Below, in pieces: positions 1 through 13,035 of a stretch of 64,000 bases of DNA. The position numbers and the translations under genes are program-made. The notes beneath the pieces are model-generated. The model made no database searches. It was not told where the DNA came from and saw nothing but the letters and a program-made list of their open reading frames with translations. Source of the stretch: Gymnothorax reevesii. Its lineage: Eukaryota > Chordata > Actinopteri > Anguilliformes > Muraenidae. The first letter of the stretch is position 1. Each line of letters opens with the position of its first letter. The stretch lies in assembly GCA_029721435.1 (NCBI GenBank), contig CM056583.1, forward strand, positions 58,370,120 through 58,434,119. Reading direction: 5' to 3'.

Positions 1-130
1 AGAAATTGAATGACAGCATTCCTTAAAGGATTAGAACCATTGTGATTGCAAAGCATGGCCCTACTCCTTATCAGGGACAGTTGATTTTTGTTGGTGTTTC
101 TGATTTTGTCTACCCACCTATGCAAATCTA

Positions 131-1579
131 CAAACCCCAATTCCAATGAAGTTGGGACATTGTGTAAAACAATGTCCCAACAAATACAATACTGTATACA
201 AACAGAATACAATGATTTGCAAATCCTTTTCGACCTATATTCAATTGAGTACTCTACAAACACAAGATATTTAATGGTCAAACTGATCATTATTGCTTTT
301 AATTAGGTATAAAAGGAGCATCCTCGAAAGGCTCAGTCGTTCACAAGCAAGGATGGGACGAGGTTCACCTCTATGTGAACAACTACTCGAGCAAATAGTC
401 CAACATTTTAAGAACATTTCTCAAAGTGCAATTGCAAGGAATTTAGGGATTTCATCATCTACAGGTCCTAATATTATCAAAAGATTCAGAGAATCCGGAG
501 AAATCTCTACACGTAAGCGGCCAGGCCGAAAACCAACATTGAATGCCCGTGACCGTTGCTCCCTCAGACGGCACTGCATTAAAAACCGACATCATTCTGT
601 GAAGGATATTACCATGTTGGGCTCAGAAACACTTTAGAAAACCATTGTCAGTTAACACAGTTTGTCGCTACACCTACAAGTGTAAATTAAAACTCTACCA
701 TACAAAGTGAAAGCCATATATCATCAACAACACCCAGAAAAGCCGCCGGCTTCTCTGGGCCCAAGCTCATCTGAGATGGACTGACGCGAAGTGGAAAAGT
801 GTGCTGTGATCCGATGAGTCCACATTTCAAATTGTTTTTGTAAATCATGGACATCATGTCCTCCAGGCTTAATAGGAAAAGGACCATCCAAATTATCAGC
901 GCGAAGTTCAAAAGCCAACATGTGTGATGGTATGGGGATGTGTTAGTGTCCACGGCATGGGTAACTTGCGCATCTTTGAAAGCACCATTAATGCCGAAAG
1001 GTACATACAGGTTTTGGAGCAACATATGCTGCTATCCAAGCGATGTCTTTTTCAGGGACAGCCCTACTTATTTCAGTAGGACAATGCCAACCCACATTCT
1101 GCATGTGTCACAACAGTGTGGCTTCATTGTAAAAGAGAGCGGGTTATAGACTGGCCTGCCTGCAGCCCAGACCTGTCTCCCACTGAAAACGTGTGGTGCA
1201 TTATGAAGCACAAAATACAACAGCAGAGACCGGACTGTTGAGCTACTGAAGTCATACATCACGCAAGAATGGGAAAAAAATTCCACCCACAAAGCTTCTA
1301 CAATTAGTGTCCTCAGTTCCCAAACGCTTTTAGAGTGTTATCAAAGGGAAAGGTGATGTAACACAGTGGTAAACATCCCCCTGTCCCAGCTTTTTTGGAA
1401 TGTGTTGTAGGCATCAAATTCAAAATGAGTGAATATTTCCAAAAGAAAAGAATAAAGTTGATCAGTTTGAAGATTAAATATCTTGTCTATATAGAGTACT
1501 CCATTTAATATATTTTTTGTATTTTCTGTTTTTATTCACGTTTTACACAACGTCTCAACTTCATTGGAATTGGGGTTTG
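131..1579 (+). mobile_element. Tc1/mariner-type transposon with degenerate transposase
   Basis: The ends are inverted repeats (CAAACCCCAATTCCAATGAA at the left, its complement at 1560-1579), bounded by TA at 129-130 and 1580-1581, the Tc1/mariner target. The plus strand encodes a broken transposase: the paired-like DNA-binding part starts near 353 ([45 protein letters not shown]), and later catalytic pieces are interrupted by stops and frameshifts up to about 1375. It sits in a dok2 intron and is the same family as the copy at 25739-27221. Confidence 0.88.
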
Positions 1580-1664
1580 TACAAGCTCAGAGGTTGTAAA
1601 AGAGGAAGCCTGAACATTTCTGCTTATGGTTGCACTAAGGGATCTTTGGTGGAAGTGAACATAC

Positions 1665-1967
1665 TGGGAAGGCGGTCTCACAGAGCGTCTGGATCCAGTC
1701 TTCCAGTTCCGCCATCTCGGCAGCAAAGAGGAAGCTTTTTTCGGTAGTCTCGACAAGGAACGAGCCACAGCCTTGGGGACTCCCGGGCACCTTTTCCGTC
1801 ACCACACGAACTAACTCACTGAGCCGGATCACCTTCTTGCTCTTGCTCTTGCGCTTGCTGCGTTTTCGTTCAGTTTGCTCAGCCGCCTCTTGGTGCTCAA
1901 ACAGCTCCATCCGAGACACTGAGCAGCCACTGTCCCCGTAAACCAGCGACCAAACCTTTTTCCATTT
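1665..1967 (-). CDS. dok2: dok2 coding exon 2 (bulk of PH domain)
   Basis: This exon is 303 bases or 101 codons. The acceptor is CTCATTCAG and the donor GTATGT follows codon CCA. It carries the PH core: KWKKVWSLVYG, the SRMELFEHQE strand, a lysine/arginine-rich insertion, KVIRLSELVRV, FLVETTEKSFLFAAE and the helix DWIQTLCETAFP. The next exon is outside the window. Confidence 0.88.
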
Positions 1968-4900
1968 CTGAATGAGGGAGACAACACACAACAAAATTAA
2001 CCAGTGTTCAGCATATATATACTACATGCTGTTTTATCATAAATAAATTTTGAAAGAAATGCCAGCTATCTGCTGGCTTATCTCTACATATACCACATTC
2101 TTCACACACACATAACGTTTTTGACCCTGCCCAGAAATCACCACATGATTGCTACTCATATCGAAGGTTCAACCACAGATTACGTGGGCAGGAATTTACA
2201 GCCAGTAAGTAATAATTAGGTGTTTCAGAAAGCAGTACATGTTTTCTGTCAGCTTTACATCACCAGTTTATGAAAGCAGAATATCCATTGTCTTTCATGA
2301 TTACTCTAGTTATATGTTAAAACAAATCCATTGCATCCAAATCCATTTACATTCCTTGACATTTTTTGATTCATTGCGCATGCTAAGGGAGAATGCCCGC
2401 CAAGGTGTTCATTATCTGGATATAATGGATAACTGCCAGATGTGCAGCAGAGGATGATTGCCTTTGTGGAGTCCAGTATTTGTCGATAATGGACACCTGG
2501 CTAAGCATTATCGTACTTACAACATGGTCACTTACCAAAGCAAAAAAAAAACCCATTAATTTACGTTTTCATGCGTTTTGAAATCAAAATCTTAGTTTTT
2601 CTCAAGCCACAACTCGATTTCTCTGGAAGCAAGAGATAAACCAGTCTGCACAGCTCAGTACCCTTTGCCTCACCGATGAGAAAGCATACACTAAGCAAGA
2701 TTTAAAGTCAATAACATTGCTTATGGTTGACAAACAGTCAATTTTATTTCACTGACAAATAATTTGTGTTTTGCTTGCAAAGACACATGTCAACAATTAA
2801 TTCTGCTCCATGGACCGGCAGAAATAGAAATCTGTAATCAGCTTTAGTAAACTGAAAAGCAAAACTGAATTAACTTTCATTTTGTTCCAGACAAAGCAAA
2901 GACCAACAGCAGGAAAACTAGCCCCATATGCTTCAGCTAGCAGTCTTATTTCAAATTAAATTCTATGTTTCAATTTAATTGGCCCGTTATGTTGTTGCAA
3001 TAAATAACAAACGGCTTTGATTGCACCCTGATGCTATGTTTACTTGACATGCGCTGATACCAGAGATCCTCTAAATACAATGGGAAAACTTGAAACACCA
3101 GAGGTGGTGACCCGTCGATGTAAAACATTCTGACAGCCAATGAAACATTCAGATTTTAGCAAACACACAACTTTGATATTTATGACTGACTTTCTCAGTT
3201 TGGAAGCTTAACAATAGATTATCTGTTTGATGTACAACTGTCAGTACAAGGTGACATTTTCAGCAAATTGTTATTTTTAGTTATCCACTGAAGCTTTACT
3301 GCAAAGAACTATGGGGGAAATTATGAATCAAAATAAAAACATATTTTAATACAGTTGTCCGCTTTATATCTCTGGCAGTTGATCCCTATTGAGCAATTGA
3401 TTGTGTGTGAATTAGCAGTAGATGCACAGATTCATGCTTGTTGCCATGTATCATCGCCATAGACAAATGCACAATGTTGTAGCATTTGCTGCTACTGAAC
3501 CATTATAAAGAATGTTGTTTTATTTCAGATGTATTAGTTTAAAAAAATTGAGGTGGCTATTTGTGATGTTAATTCATACTTTACTGACAGTGATTGATAA
3601 CATTTTGAATTGCTCAGGGTGATATGACAGCTTATGATCACTAATTCACTATGGCCACTATGGTTCAAAGTGGAATATTTCTGTTCCTTGGACCAGTGCC
3701 AGTGCATTCATACAAGCCTCCATGAGCAATAACAATTCTTTTTCCAATGGTGATAACAATTTTCCATTGTCCACGAAAATGGAGATAAAAATGAAAATAC
3801 ATTTGCCAGCATGCTAAAGATTCAGTAGTGTGCAGTGATAATTGTACACTTCAAAATAGATAAACCATGAAACCAAGTACAATTCAAGTATTTACATATT
3901 TCTTGTAATATTAGACCATATAGATGAAAATAAGTAAACAGATAACAATATATAGTAAAAACAAAAATAGTACTGTCTTATTGAGAGAAAAAGTAAATAT
4001 CTAGTCTATCCACCCTTTGCATTGATTAAAGCATTTAATCTTTCAGGCATAGTTTTTCCATATTTTTTAATTTTGTCACTCACTAAACCATTTCTTATGG
4101 TTTGAGGTTCATTAAAAAGAGATTATTTCGATGTTACAACTGATGTTCTCAGTCAGATAAAGGTATTGACTTTGAACCGGCCAAGTGATAACTTTTATGT
4201 CACCAGATGTTTCTTTCTTACTGAGATAATTCTTGCACAACTTAGAAGTGTGTTAAGGGTCATTATCTCACTGAAATTAAGATTCCTGACTTATCAATTT
4301 CTTTCCAGATGGCAATGCGTACCTTAAAAGGATGCTGTGATACTTCTTTTGATCCATGATCCATGATTTTTATGAGACCACCGGCTCCTTTCAAATATTA
4401 CCGCCTCCATGTTATCCTGAAGGGGTTAAACAGTTATTTTTGAAATGTTCTCCGACTTTGCGGCACACATAGGAGAAAATTTCAAATTTTGGTTCACCAG
4501 TCAAAAGAGCTTGTTCCCAGTCCACTGGTGTCCAATCTTTGAATTTCTTGGCAAACTCAAGTCCTCTTCTTTTGATGTTATCAGCTCTTGGGAGCAACAC
4601 GACCAATTTTACCATTTTCACACAGCCGTCTGGAAATTGTAGACCTTTCATTTCTTTGCATCTGGCGTTATTAATATAATCACGGAGCTGTCGTGCCATG
4701 AATGACAATTGTTTTTTTACTTGACATACACAGATAACAAACATCAGAGGCAGTTAACTTCCGTTTTGTACTTCTATTGCCAACTAGTTTTCAGGGAACC
4801 AGTCTCTTTGAAATGCTTCATGGTGCTTCTTGCAGTGCCATGGTAGCATTTAACGTCTTCAGCATCACCTAAGGCCACAACGCAGCCAAGGCTGTAGCCA

Positions 4901-7900
4901 GGATTTTTCAAATAGCGAGGTCAAAAATGGTCAATGTGAGATGTCGTATTTATGCAATGAGAGTAGTAAGCGAGGAATAAATGAAAAAAAAATTACAGCT
5001 CGAGTTTCATAAATTTGATATCTCAGGCTCATTCATTTGAGATCCTGTTTATCCCATAAATGTAGGCATTTTATTATGTGGAAAATGGAAAAATAGCGCT
5101 GACATAAACTTGGCAGTTGGCAGTCTATTCAAGTCAATGACAGCAGGCATGCTAACACTTTTTGCCATTAAATTAATAAATTCCAGTGTCCTTCGACAGC
5201 AGTTAGATGTGTAGTTTATTACTTTACTGGCCAAAAGCGTTAGCACGCTAGCTAACAAATTATTCACCCTGCTGACTCGAATAAACTGTCAATTAGAAGC
5301 TCACGCACAGAGTCTGACTAATGCCATGCAAGAAAGCCGTATCTCACATATCTGTATGGGTTGTGTCACATTGAGTTTTAATCATTTAGAGAATAATAAA
5401 TGAAACAAAGCCTTAACGAAAAAATACCGAGGACATGACCTCAGTGTCCTCAATGGTAGATACGGGCATGTCCACAGAGTTGATATCCAATGAATAAGTC
5501 ATCCTAGCCCCCATGTGATGTGGACAAGCCTGGGTTACATGAGACTACTACGTTTTGAAGAAGTTGTGGTGATAGGCATGCTAACTCATGAATCCAAACA
5601 CTCTTGCAACATCACCAAATGTACAATTTCCTTTTGAAATCTGCATTTGAATGCTTAACCCCTTTCTGCAGATGTAGAAGCTAGCGTCAGTAGACCTGCA
5701 AATTTAAGCACGCTGTTACTGAACTCGAACACTAGATGGTACCCCCGGATCAGTTATTGAATGTTCACAATCAAGCAGGCCTCGAACGCGGTTTTGAATA
5801 TGGGGAAGTTCACTCCACGCCCTGTTTTTCGAGAGTTGCATGAATTAAACTCCTCGGCTAAGCCTGATGTGCAAACTGGTAAGTGTCCTTGCCCATAGTA
5901 TGGATCCAGCAGTTTAAAAAAATGATCTTCTGCGACAGAAAAAAATCGTTGTCCAATGTTGCAACTACTTTAGCTACAGTGGCTAACGGTATTCCAATTA
6001 ATGGTTCAGAAAAATCAGTTTTCTGAGGCAAAAAATTCGACATGGTATTGATTCTCTCACATTCTACTGTCAATTACAGTCATCACATGCAAAAATGCGA
6101 AGTTCCCTACAGTGGATTTTCGTGTAGATTCCTTCATTGACAAATCCAGCGCTTCCTTATATCCATCCGAGTACTGGCGTTGATAGCCAATCAGTCAATC
6201 ATACATTCAGGCTCTTCTGCATAACTGCACGGTTAGACTTCACGCCCTTGTAAAACTCCCGCGGTAACAATGTATTGATTGGCTCGTTTCTTATCCAATT
6301 CCCGACAGTTTAAACGTTCTACGGTAAGCGAAACACATTGATTGGACAAACACAGAGCATACAATCCTATGCCTATCAGCAGGCTCGGTTGCATCCTGTT
6401 TACGTCGCGCGCATTTTGCGGCTGAAATAGAGGCTGTATAGAAAAAAAAAAAGACTCGCAAAACTGGCCTTGCAGTGTTTAGTTATATTTAGAGGATTTA
6501 AATAAGAAAAAGACATGGTCAATGGGAATTATTTCGAATGAAACAGGACCGGAGGGTTCATTCTGCTCGGTACATCGGTCTCTGGTGGAGGGATTCGTGA
6601 AAAAGGGTAGGCTGCTACTTTTGGTTTCTGTTTTGGAATGTATACCGTACTCAACAAAGTCGAATGCCGACGTTTTTTCCTGTTTAAAAGTGAACTGCCC
6701 ATGCAGTTAGGTGGACCCCCTGGTACGATCATTGTACCGTTCTGTTGAATCGAGTGAGGAATATATATTGTGTGATGTTCCCTGAAAGTGCAATGTCTGT
6801 TCTGTTAAAATAAGGTGTATTTCAGAATTCAGATATTACTGAGTTAGTGAGTTGCACTTGTTCCTTATAAGGGTTGAAATGAGGTCGTGAGTTTGGGAAC
6901 TGGTAACTTCCATTACAGGGTGAATGTTCTGACCGTTTAATCAGCAGTTTATATAATGCAATGCGTGTTTGTGCTGGCTTGGGGGACTTGGGGGGAAGAA
7001 AAATGGACAAAACTCGGAACCTTATTATGGAGAAAAGGCATGTTTTGTGTTTGGAGAGGTTACTGGTGACCACTGATGTTCAACTGCACTGAGATTGATA
7101 AATTCACACTAAACTCAACCAGAAAATCATTAGTTTAAATTTCATGCCTATAAACTTTATTTGTGTTAAATACATGATCATTTTTTGATTTGATGGATTT
7201 CTTTGTTGAGGGATCTCAGGCTTTGGGGAGACACTTGGATAGCTGTATAATTTGGCTAATAGCATTAAGGTAATCTAGAATGTAATGTTGAACCTGAATT
7301 CTACTTGAGGACAAGGAGTTTATGATCCCAGAAATGTATAGATTTAAGCCCCAGCAGTGTTTTAATTCTCAGTTTTTTTTTGTTTTTTTTTTGCTATTTC
7401 AATGGTGAATTCTTATGAAGATTTTTTATATTTGCAGCCAATTTTCTCTACCAAAATCATGAAAATAAACTTAAATACAATGTAATTCTAAATGCTGTAA
7501 GTGTCTTTTCTGAGTTGAGCCACATTTTTCCTCTTTATAAAGCTTAAATCTTGAATTATAAAGTATTAAATTGGGTAACCCATAAATAGCCAAATTTGGC
7601 TTCTGCGCAAAGGGGTTAAACAACCCGAAAATAGGCAGAACATCAACAAATTCTGCCAAAATAAGGAGTAAGCATTACAAAGAAACATTACAACTTTGTA
7701 TTTTATTCAAAAGAACTAGATAGGTCCATAAGCATTTGGACATTAACAATGTTATTCTTTAGCTTTCAAATATAGGATATTCAAAATTAAATAAGTAACT
7801 TGAGCACAAAATTCTAAATTTCAGCTTTAAATTTAAGGTGTACACATCTAAATTGGGTAAACAGTGTAGGACTTGCTGGACTTATGGAGAAGGGAAATAA

Positions 7901-10900
7901 TTTCTCATGTGCCAAAGCATGCCTCCAACATCTTGAGGAATGGTCATATGTGGGCATGTATGGCTACCATTTGAGCTGGTTATCTTGTATTTATTGGTGA
8001 TGTGAATTTTTGCAGAAACTGGAGGTTGAATTCTCAATTGTGTGGGGTTATTTTATTTTCGCACATTCTTTGAAGTGCTTGAGAGCTGATAAAACACCGG
8101 TTAACTGTGCAGATGGATTATGACTTGGAAAAAAACTATAAAAGCAACCTAGGATTTTTTAAGAAAGAAGTAGAATGTTCTTATAGAAACAAGCCAATCA
8201 TATGACTTGAATCAAATTGAGCAAGTATTTCACATGCCCAAGGCGAAACTGAAGGCAAAACAGCAGGAACTGAAGACTGGTGTAGTACAGGACTTGCAGC
8301 GGATCACTTGGGAAGAAATCTAGCATCTGGCGATGTCCATGGGATCCAGACATCTGGCAGTCATTGACTGGAAAGGGTTTTCCATCGAGTGTGAAAACAC
8401 TCTTCAGTTGATGTTTGTGTTGGGTTTGTCCAATTACATTTAAACCCTGAAAATTGATGAGGCAGTGCCTAAAATATGTATAATTTCTAAATGGTTCATA
8501 CAATATATTTATGAATAATAAGATATATGAATTACATTAAAGGTTCCCGGACATGAGGCACACCACCTGAAATTATTGGTTTATTTTGTTCTAAATGATT
8601 ATTTATATCTCTCTTTCCACTCAAAAGTTCTGAAATGGCTGAAAAATCCATCAGTTTTAAGGAATAAAAGTGATTTTTTGCACTCTTACGCCCCGCCCCC
8701 CGAAGAAGTAGGAAGTTTCCAAGACGTAAGTCATATGTTCCTATGACGTCATCAAAGGAAAGCACCTCTGCCTTAGCAATCTCTGTGGTCCATTTACACA
8801 CTTGTTTACACACGTTTTCTAGTGTGTTTGTTTAGTGTATGAGCCTGCTATCATGATATCTATCTATCCATCTATCTAATTGTTACACTCGACAAACCGT
8901 GTTACGTCGGCTAACGTAGCTAGATGGCTGGATACATAGTGGACATGAGGACAACTATCCAAACTCAGGTGTAAATCTAATGACGAGGGTGCAACAAGGC
9001 ATCAAGATAACGCCAATTCATAAAAAATATTGTATGCATGTTGTGGCTGAAGTCACAAGCCTATAAGCCAGCATTAGTTCCACTGTGATCATGGATGCCC
9101 ACCTCATATAGCACAGCCGGCGTCACAACACTGCCTTCTGAGTTCATCTGGCTCATAATGCAACGGCAGCTGTTACTCTCCAGCTGTGACAGTTACCCTC
9201 GCCTGCTAATTTATCAAAGTTAACCACCTATGGCGTTAAACTTCAGGATTGTTCGCCAGAACATTTGCCAAAATAGGTGGCGCCAAACCGCCTACACACC
9301 AGACGCGAAACGAATTTTTCACATGACAGCTTACATCCTAAGACAATGTAAAGACGAGCTCATAAAGCTCGCTAACATCCTGAACCAAGACCGGGGCGAT
9401 TGGATCGAGGGAAATACATGCAACTGTCACTAACTAACGTTAGCTTGCTAAATAGGTAAATAGGTGGTTAGTTAAACTGGCAGGTAGATAGTGTGTAACT
9501 TGACAGTTATCTCATCACTGGACTGAACACTTGCCCCTTAATTTCTTAATCGAAATTCATGAAACTCTAACGTTATGTTGAACTTAAGTTAGCATCCAGA
9601 TAGCAAGCACCTCCGCTCCAGGTCTGTCGTGGCTCTGCCGACTCCAGCTAATCCGGTTTAGAGCCGGTGCAGAGGTGCTTGCTATCTGTGTAAGTACTGC
9701 AGGAAATTAACGTCAGCTAGCCATCTAGCTTGCGTGCGTGTCTAAAGCTGCTTTCACACCGGACGCGAAATGAACCTTTCGCACAACAGATCACACCCTA
9801 AGTCAATGCGAAGCCGCGAATACACACGTCTTTGAATGTAATCTGTCGTGCAAAAAACCCGCCTCGCTTCCGGTGTGAAAACGGCTCAACGCCACCTATT
9901 CTGGCAAACGCCCTGGCGAATAATCCTCAAGTTTATAGTATTACAATAGCTTTTTTCAAGACTGTTATTTCATTAGCTATGGTAGCCCTACAATCGTACA
10001 TTCCAAAAAACATACAATTACTACAGTAATACTATAGCTTTTTGGTGATAAATATTTTGGTATTCCAACAGTGTTTTTTGTAAGGGTCTGTCAGCTGGCT
10101 ATGGTATATAAAGCCTAGTGTATGTACATTTCATTGTAGAGCGAGCGAGATCTGACCAGCTCGCTTCCTTGCGTGACATCAGTTGCCATAAGGCAGTTCC
10201 GGACATTTCGGGGGGCGTTCCTGATCAGTTTAATTTATCCGAAATAGTTTAAAAACAACAAATTTTCACGAAAAGTGTTTGCATCTTCATTTTCATTGCA
10301 AAAAAATACAATAGCAAGTTCTAAATGTCAATTTCGGCCTTTGTAATGTCAGGGAACCTTTAAATTGATGCTTAAAGCCTCCATTTCAAGTAAATTTTGA
10401 TTGTTCATATTCAAATCCATTGTGGTGGCGTACAAAGCTAAAACAATGACAATTTCACTGTCCAAATATTTGTAGACCTAACTGTGCACATAGAAAGTGT
10501 AATGCATTTTCATTAGTAACATGATGTGAATTGAAATATTAATGAACAAACTGAAAAACAAAAAAAACTTGAAAATGAGAAAAACTTGATGTTAAGCAAA
10601 TGTTAACGGTGTGAATATGTCAGATGTCATCAGTTTACTTTTCAGCTTCATCACATCATTGTGTGACAACAGCAAAAGAAACTGTTTTTGTTTTTTTACC
10701 ACATTTCATTCAGACATAGCTCTAAGATATTTAAATGTACTTTTTCTTAAATTTTCTGGAAACTGTTTCTGAATATAAGATTGTTTGGCGTCTAAATGAA
10801 CCGAAGGAGAATGCCTGCTGATTCGGGATGTATATAGCTATTTCCCATGACTTCAGCACTGATGAGAAGGATTACAAGTTTGAGTTTTTCAGCAGTGAGC

Positions 10901-10993
10901 TTAGTCAGTAGTGAGAAGCCAATCCTGACCTACCTTTCCAAACTTCTGCTGCTGGAGGTACAGTATCCCTCTCTTCCTGACGTCCTCCTCCAT
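1665..10993 (-). CDS. dok2: DOK-family adaptor (probably Dok2), first two coding exons, PH domain
   Basis: Join of 10934-10993 and 1665-1967 on the minus strand. The 121 residues form the start of a docking protein: short N-terminus MEEDVRKRG, then beta-strand ILYLQQQKFGK, KWKKVWSLVY, a basic KRSKRKSKSKK loop, KVIRLSELVRV and a C-terminal helix ending DWIQTLCETAFP. This is the PH fold that opens DOK1 and DOK2. Family knowledge: DOK proteins bind membrane phosphoinositides with the PH domain and tyrosine-kinase targets with a following PTB domain, and recruit RasGAP. The intron is about 9 kb, with donor GTAGGT and an acceptor ending CAG, both in phase 0. Later exons lie left of the window. The dok2 rather than dok1 call rests on the head-to-head position beside xpo7, which I recall for human DOK2-XPO7, so the paralogue assignment is inference. 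Confidence 0.82.
1980..3970. other. dok2 intron DNA, no feature recognised
   Basis: AT-rich intron sequence without a convincing reading frame, RNA gene or repeat boundary. Confidence 0.5.
3980..4745 (-). pseudogene. Tc1/mariner transposase relic
   Basis: The minus-strand frame at 4744-4412 reads NIKRRGLEFAKKFKDWTPVDWEQALLTGEPKFEIFSYVCRKVGE, although not quoted here as one run in the genome copy's full length. It resembles the central part of Tc1 transposases (EFAKKHKDWT, W..VLW.DESKFEIFG). Further left the same strand holds broken matches to the FQQDNDPKHTS catalytic region near 4260-4300, now with stops. No terminal repeats are clear, so the borders are approximate. Confidence 0.65.
4746..7715. 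other. dok2 intron DNA, no gene recognised
   Basis: No supportable gene was found. The stretch 5700-6450 is richer in CpG than its surroundings and might be an old repeat or a regulatory region; I cannot tell which. A T-run lies at 7373-7391. Confidence 0.4.
8541..10359. mobile_element. TTAA-target DNA element nested in the Tc1 copy
   Basis: Terminal inverted repeats AGGTTCCCGGACAT and (reverse) AGGTTCCCTGACAT are bounded by TTAA at 8537-8540 and 10360-10363. TTAA target duplication is characteristic of piggyBac and Kolobok elements, and the AGG end fits Kolobok better, but this is inference. No transposase is seen, so it is non-autonomous. The interior has a strong hairpin (9597-9688) and an inverted pair of segments near 9250-9300 and 9890-9925. 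Confidence 0.75.
9597..9688. repeat. Hairpin with 20-bp arms
   Basis: The arm at 9597-9616 (CAGATAGCAAGCACCTCCGC) is complementary to 9669-9688 with one mismatch, with a loop of about 52 bases. It lies inside the TTAA element. Confidence 0.75.
10934..10993 (-). CDS. dok2: dok2 coding exon 1
   Basis: Sixty bases encode 20 residues from an ATG at 10993. The exon reads MEEDVRKRG-ILYLQQQKFGK and is followed by donor GTAGGT at 10933-10928. The first PH strand (ILYLQQQ) and the phase-0 join to KWKKVW of the next exon match DOK1/DOK2 architecture. I found it by looking for the missing PH start upstream of exon 2. Confidence 0.85.
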
Positions 10994-11509
10994 GGCAGCT
11001 TCTACTGGGCCTCTTTGACCCACTCACCAGCCTGTCTGTTCCTCCAATAGCTCCAAAACTACAGCAGAACTGTCTGTGGCTCACTGGTGCAACTAGTTCC
11101 CCAGATACTTCACTTCCTGTAATATCTAAATGTAGAAAGAGAGAAAGAGAGAGGGAGAGAGAGAGATTTGTTTCCTTTCTGAGTTAAAAATACACAACTT
11201 TTGAGAGTTTAGAAAAACCTACTAATTCTAATTTTGGTCAAAACTGAGTTAGGACCATATTTGTACTGACTAGGCTTTGCCTCATCAATGGTTTTAAGAT
11301 AAATAAAAAATAATCCCTGGTTTGCTTTATTTTGCTGTGGCAAAACCTAGACAGTCACAGGTAATTGTTAGTTTGCTATGCAAAGACCTAACAAGTTCAT
11401 CAAACTGGGCTTTTACCTTTGAAGTTGTCTATTTTTTTTTGATCATCACAAAGCCTTGCAAGTTCAATTAACCAGTTATGAAGCAGCATACATATGTCAT
11501 GATCTTACC

Positions 11510-11711
11510 CAGGGGTGTCAAACTGACCCGTAAACGGGCCAAGAGGCTGCAGGTTTTCACTCCAACAATGCAGAAGCCCACCTGATACAACTAATCAGTT
11601 GTGCAGGCCTAGATTAGTTGATTAAATGAGTGCTTTCAGGTGAGCTTCTACTTGGTAGGATTGAAGACCTGCAGCCTCTTGGCCCATTTACGGGTCAGTT
11701 TGACACCCCTG
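11510..11711. mobile_element. hAT-type MITE (CAGGGGTGTCAAACT ends)
   Basis: A 202-bp element with long inverted termini starting CAGGGGTGTCAAACTGACCC. The flanking 8-bp target duplications are ATCTTACC (11502-11509) and ATCTCACC (11712-11719), 7 of 8 matching. It has no coding capacity. A second copy in the opposite internal orientation is at 59557-59758. Confidence 0.88.
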
Positions 11712-11719
11712 ATCTCACC

Positions 11720-11885
11720 GGTCAGTCCCCATGCAGAGCACACAGACAGAATATTCATACATGAGAAAGTGCCACCAAGAACTACTAAATTACCTCTTTT
11801 GTTTTGAACTTAATAGCTTTACACCATAACAGTGTGTGCTAGGCTGTGGTTTGAATAAAGAATAAAGAAATCATTGATTTTTATC

Positions 11886-11916
<31 letters not shown>

Positions 11917-12540
11917 TATTTATTTATTTTTTATGACAATTGATATTTTACAATCTTGGACAAAACAAATGAGTATGTCATGTTGCCATGGATACTAACA
12001 AAAGGTATAACATATGACGATTTTGTTTCCAAAACCTAATATATTAATTTTACTCATTTTGAGTAAATCAACTTCTATGTTGATGTCAACTGCATTTCAT
12101 AGAAGAACACAAACTTTCACCATGAAAAAATGCATCTTACAGGATAAATTTCTAAAAATGGATTTTTGCTCTGTGTAAGAAGCACAGAGCTATCGCTATT
12201 ATCTTGATTTTTGTCATTTTGGCACTTATTGCATTTTGGAAACAAACTCTTCATACGTACCTCCCAAATATAGCTAATTATGTTATGAGTAAATAAGTCA
12301 ATACCAAGCCAGTTCCTTCGTCAGATGAGAACTTAATTCCGGAGGGATATAGTTTTATGTTTTTTTCTCAAAATCTTCTTTTTTTTTGTCACCAGGTTTT
12401 TTCCACCAGGCACTCAAGAATTGCCTTATAAGTTCGTTCAGAGAGAATCTGAGTTATCCTTCATGGGCCAGCATAAGACTGTGTTTATGTTAGCATGTGT
12501 ATGTGGCTACCTTTCTAATTTCTCTAACACAAATCTGGGT
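11720..12540. other. Intergenic DNA, little recognised
   Basis: Apart from the ATT microsatellite I see no gene or repeat border here. Confidence 0.4.
11887..11930. repeat. (ATT)n microsatellite
   Basis: An ATT triplet run passing into ATTT units. Confidence 0.85.
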
Positions 12541-13035
12541 ATACATTGATGAGCCACAACATTAAAATCAGTTGCAGATGAAACTAATAAATTTACTTAT
12601 CTCCAATAAATTACACATATCTAGATCTGAAGACCTGCATGTGAGAAAAATGGGACCTGAGCAACTTTCATGAGGGCCAAATCGCTATGATCAGAGAAGT
12701 GGGTCACAGCACCTCCGGAGTGGTAAGGCTACTGAGGTGCTCAGCAGTGGTGACTTCCTGCAGATAGTGGTTCTAGGAGAAACAAACAGTGCCAGGATGT
12801 TGAGAGCCCAAGGCCCGTTAATGCACAAGGGCAAGAAAAACTGTTCGGTCTGATCCAAATCAACAAGAGGGCTAGCGTGGCACGAGTTGCAGAGAATTTT
12901 GATGATACGTTTGGAATGCGTCAGAGCATGCAGTGAATTGCACACTGTTGTGTATAGTGCTTTGTACCCGCAGATCAGTCGGGGTGCCCGTTTTATCCTT
13001 GGTCACAGTTGTCTGGCTCAGTGTACAATGGTATT
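12541..13035 (+). mobile_element. Tc1-type transposon fragment, DNA-binding part
   Basis: It begins with an end-like sequence (TTGATGAGCCACAACATTAA) followed by a degraded N-terminal transposase (DLSNFHEGQIAM, REVGHSTSGV). Further matches to the same family run to the stretch around CGCAGATCAGTCGGGGTGCC near 12970-12990. The catalytic half is missing, and a gypsy remnant starts at about 13036. The family assignment is from memory. Confidence 0.6.

Larger units (their letters stand above)
7716..10485 (+). mobile_element. Internally deleted Tc1-type transposon, split by a later insertion
   Basis: The left end contains AGGTCCATAAGCATTTGGAC (7722-7741) and the right end TGTCCAAATATTTGTAGACC (10460-10479), which are imperfect inverted repeats of a Tc1 family common in fish. 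A C-terminal transposase remnant on the plus strand at about 8190-8420 reads NQIEQVFHMPKAKLKAKQQE and later GSRHLAVIDWKGFSIE, with an internal stop. Most of the transposase is missing. A TTAA-flanked element (8541-10359) has inserted between the remnant and the right end. Confidence 0.75.

Noticed and set aside
8198..8503. 101-codon minus-strand frame
   Set aside because: It is the antisense of a Tc1 transposase remnant on the plus strand.
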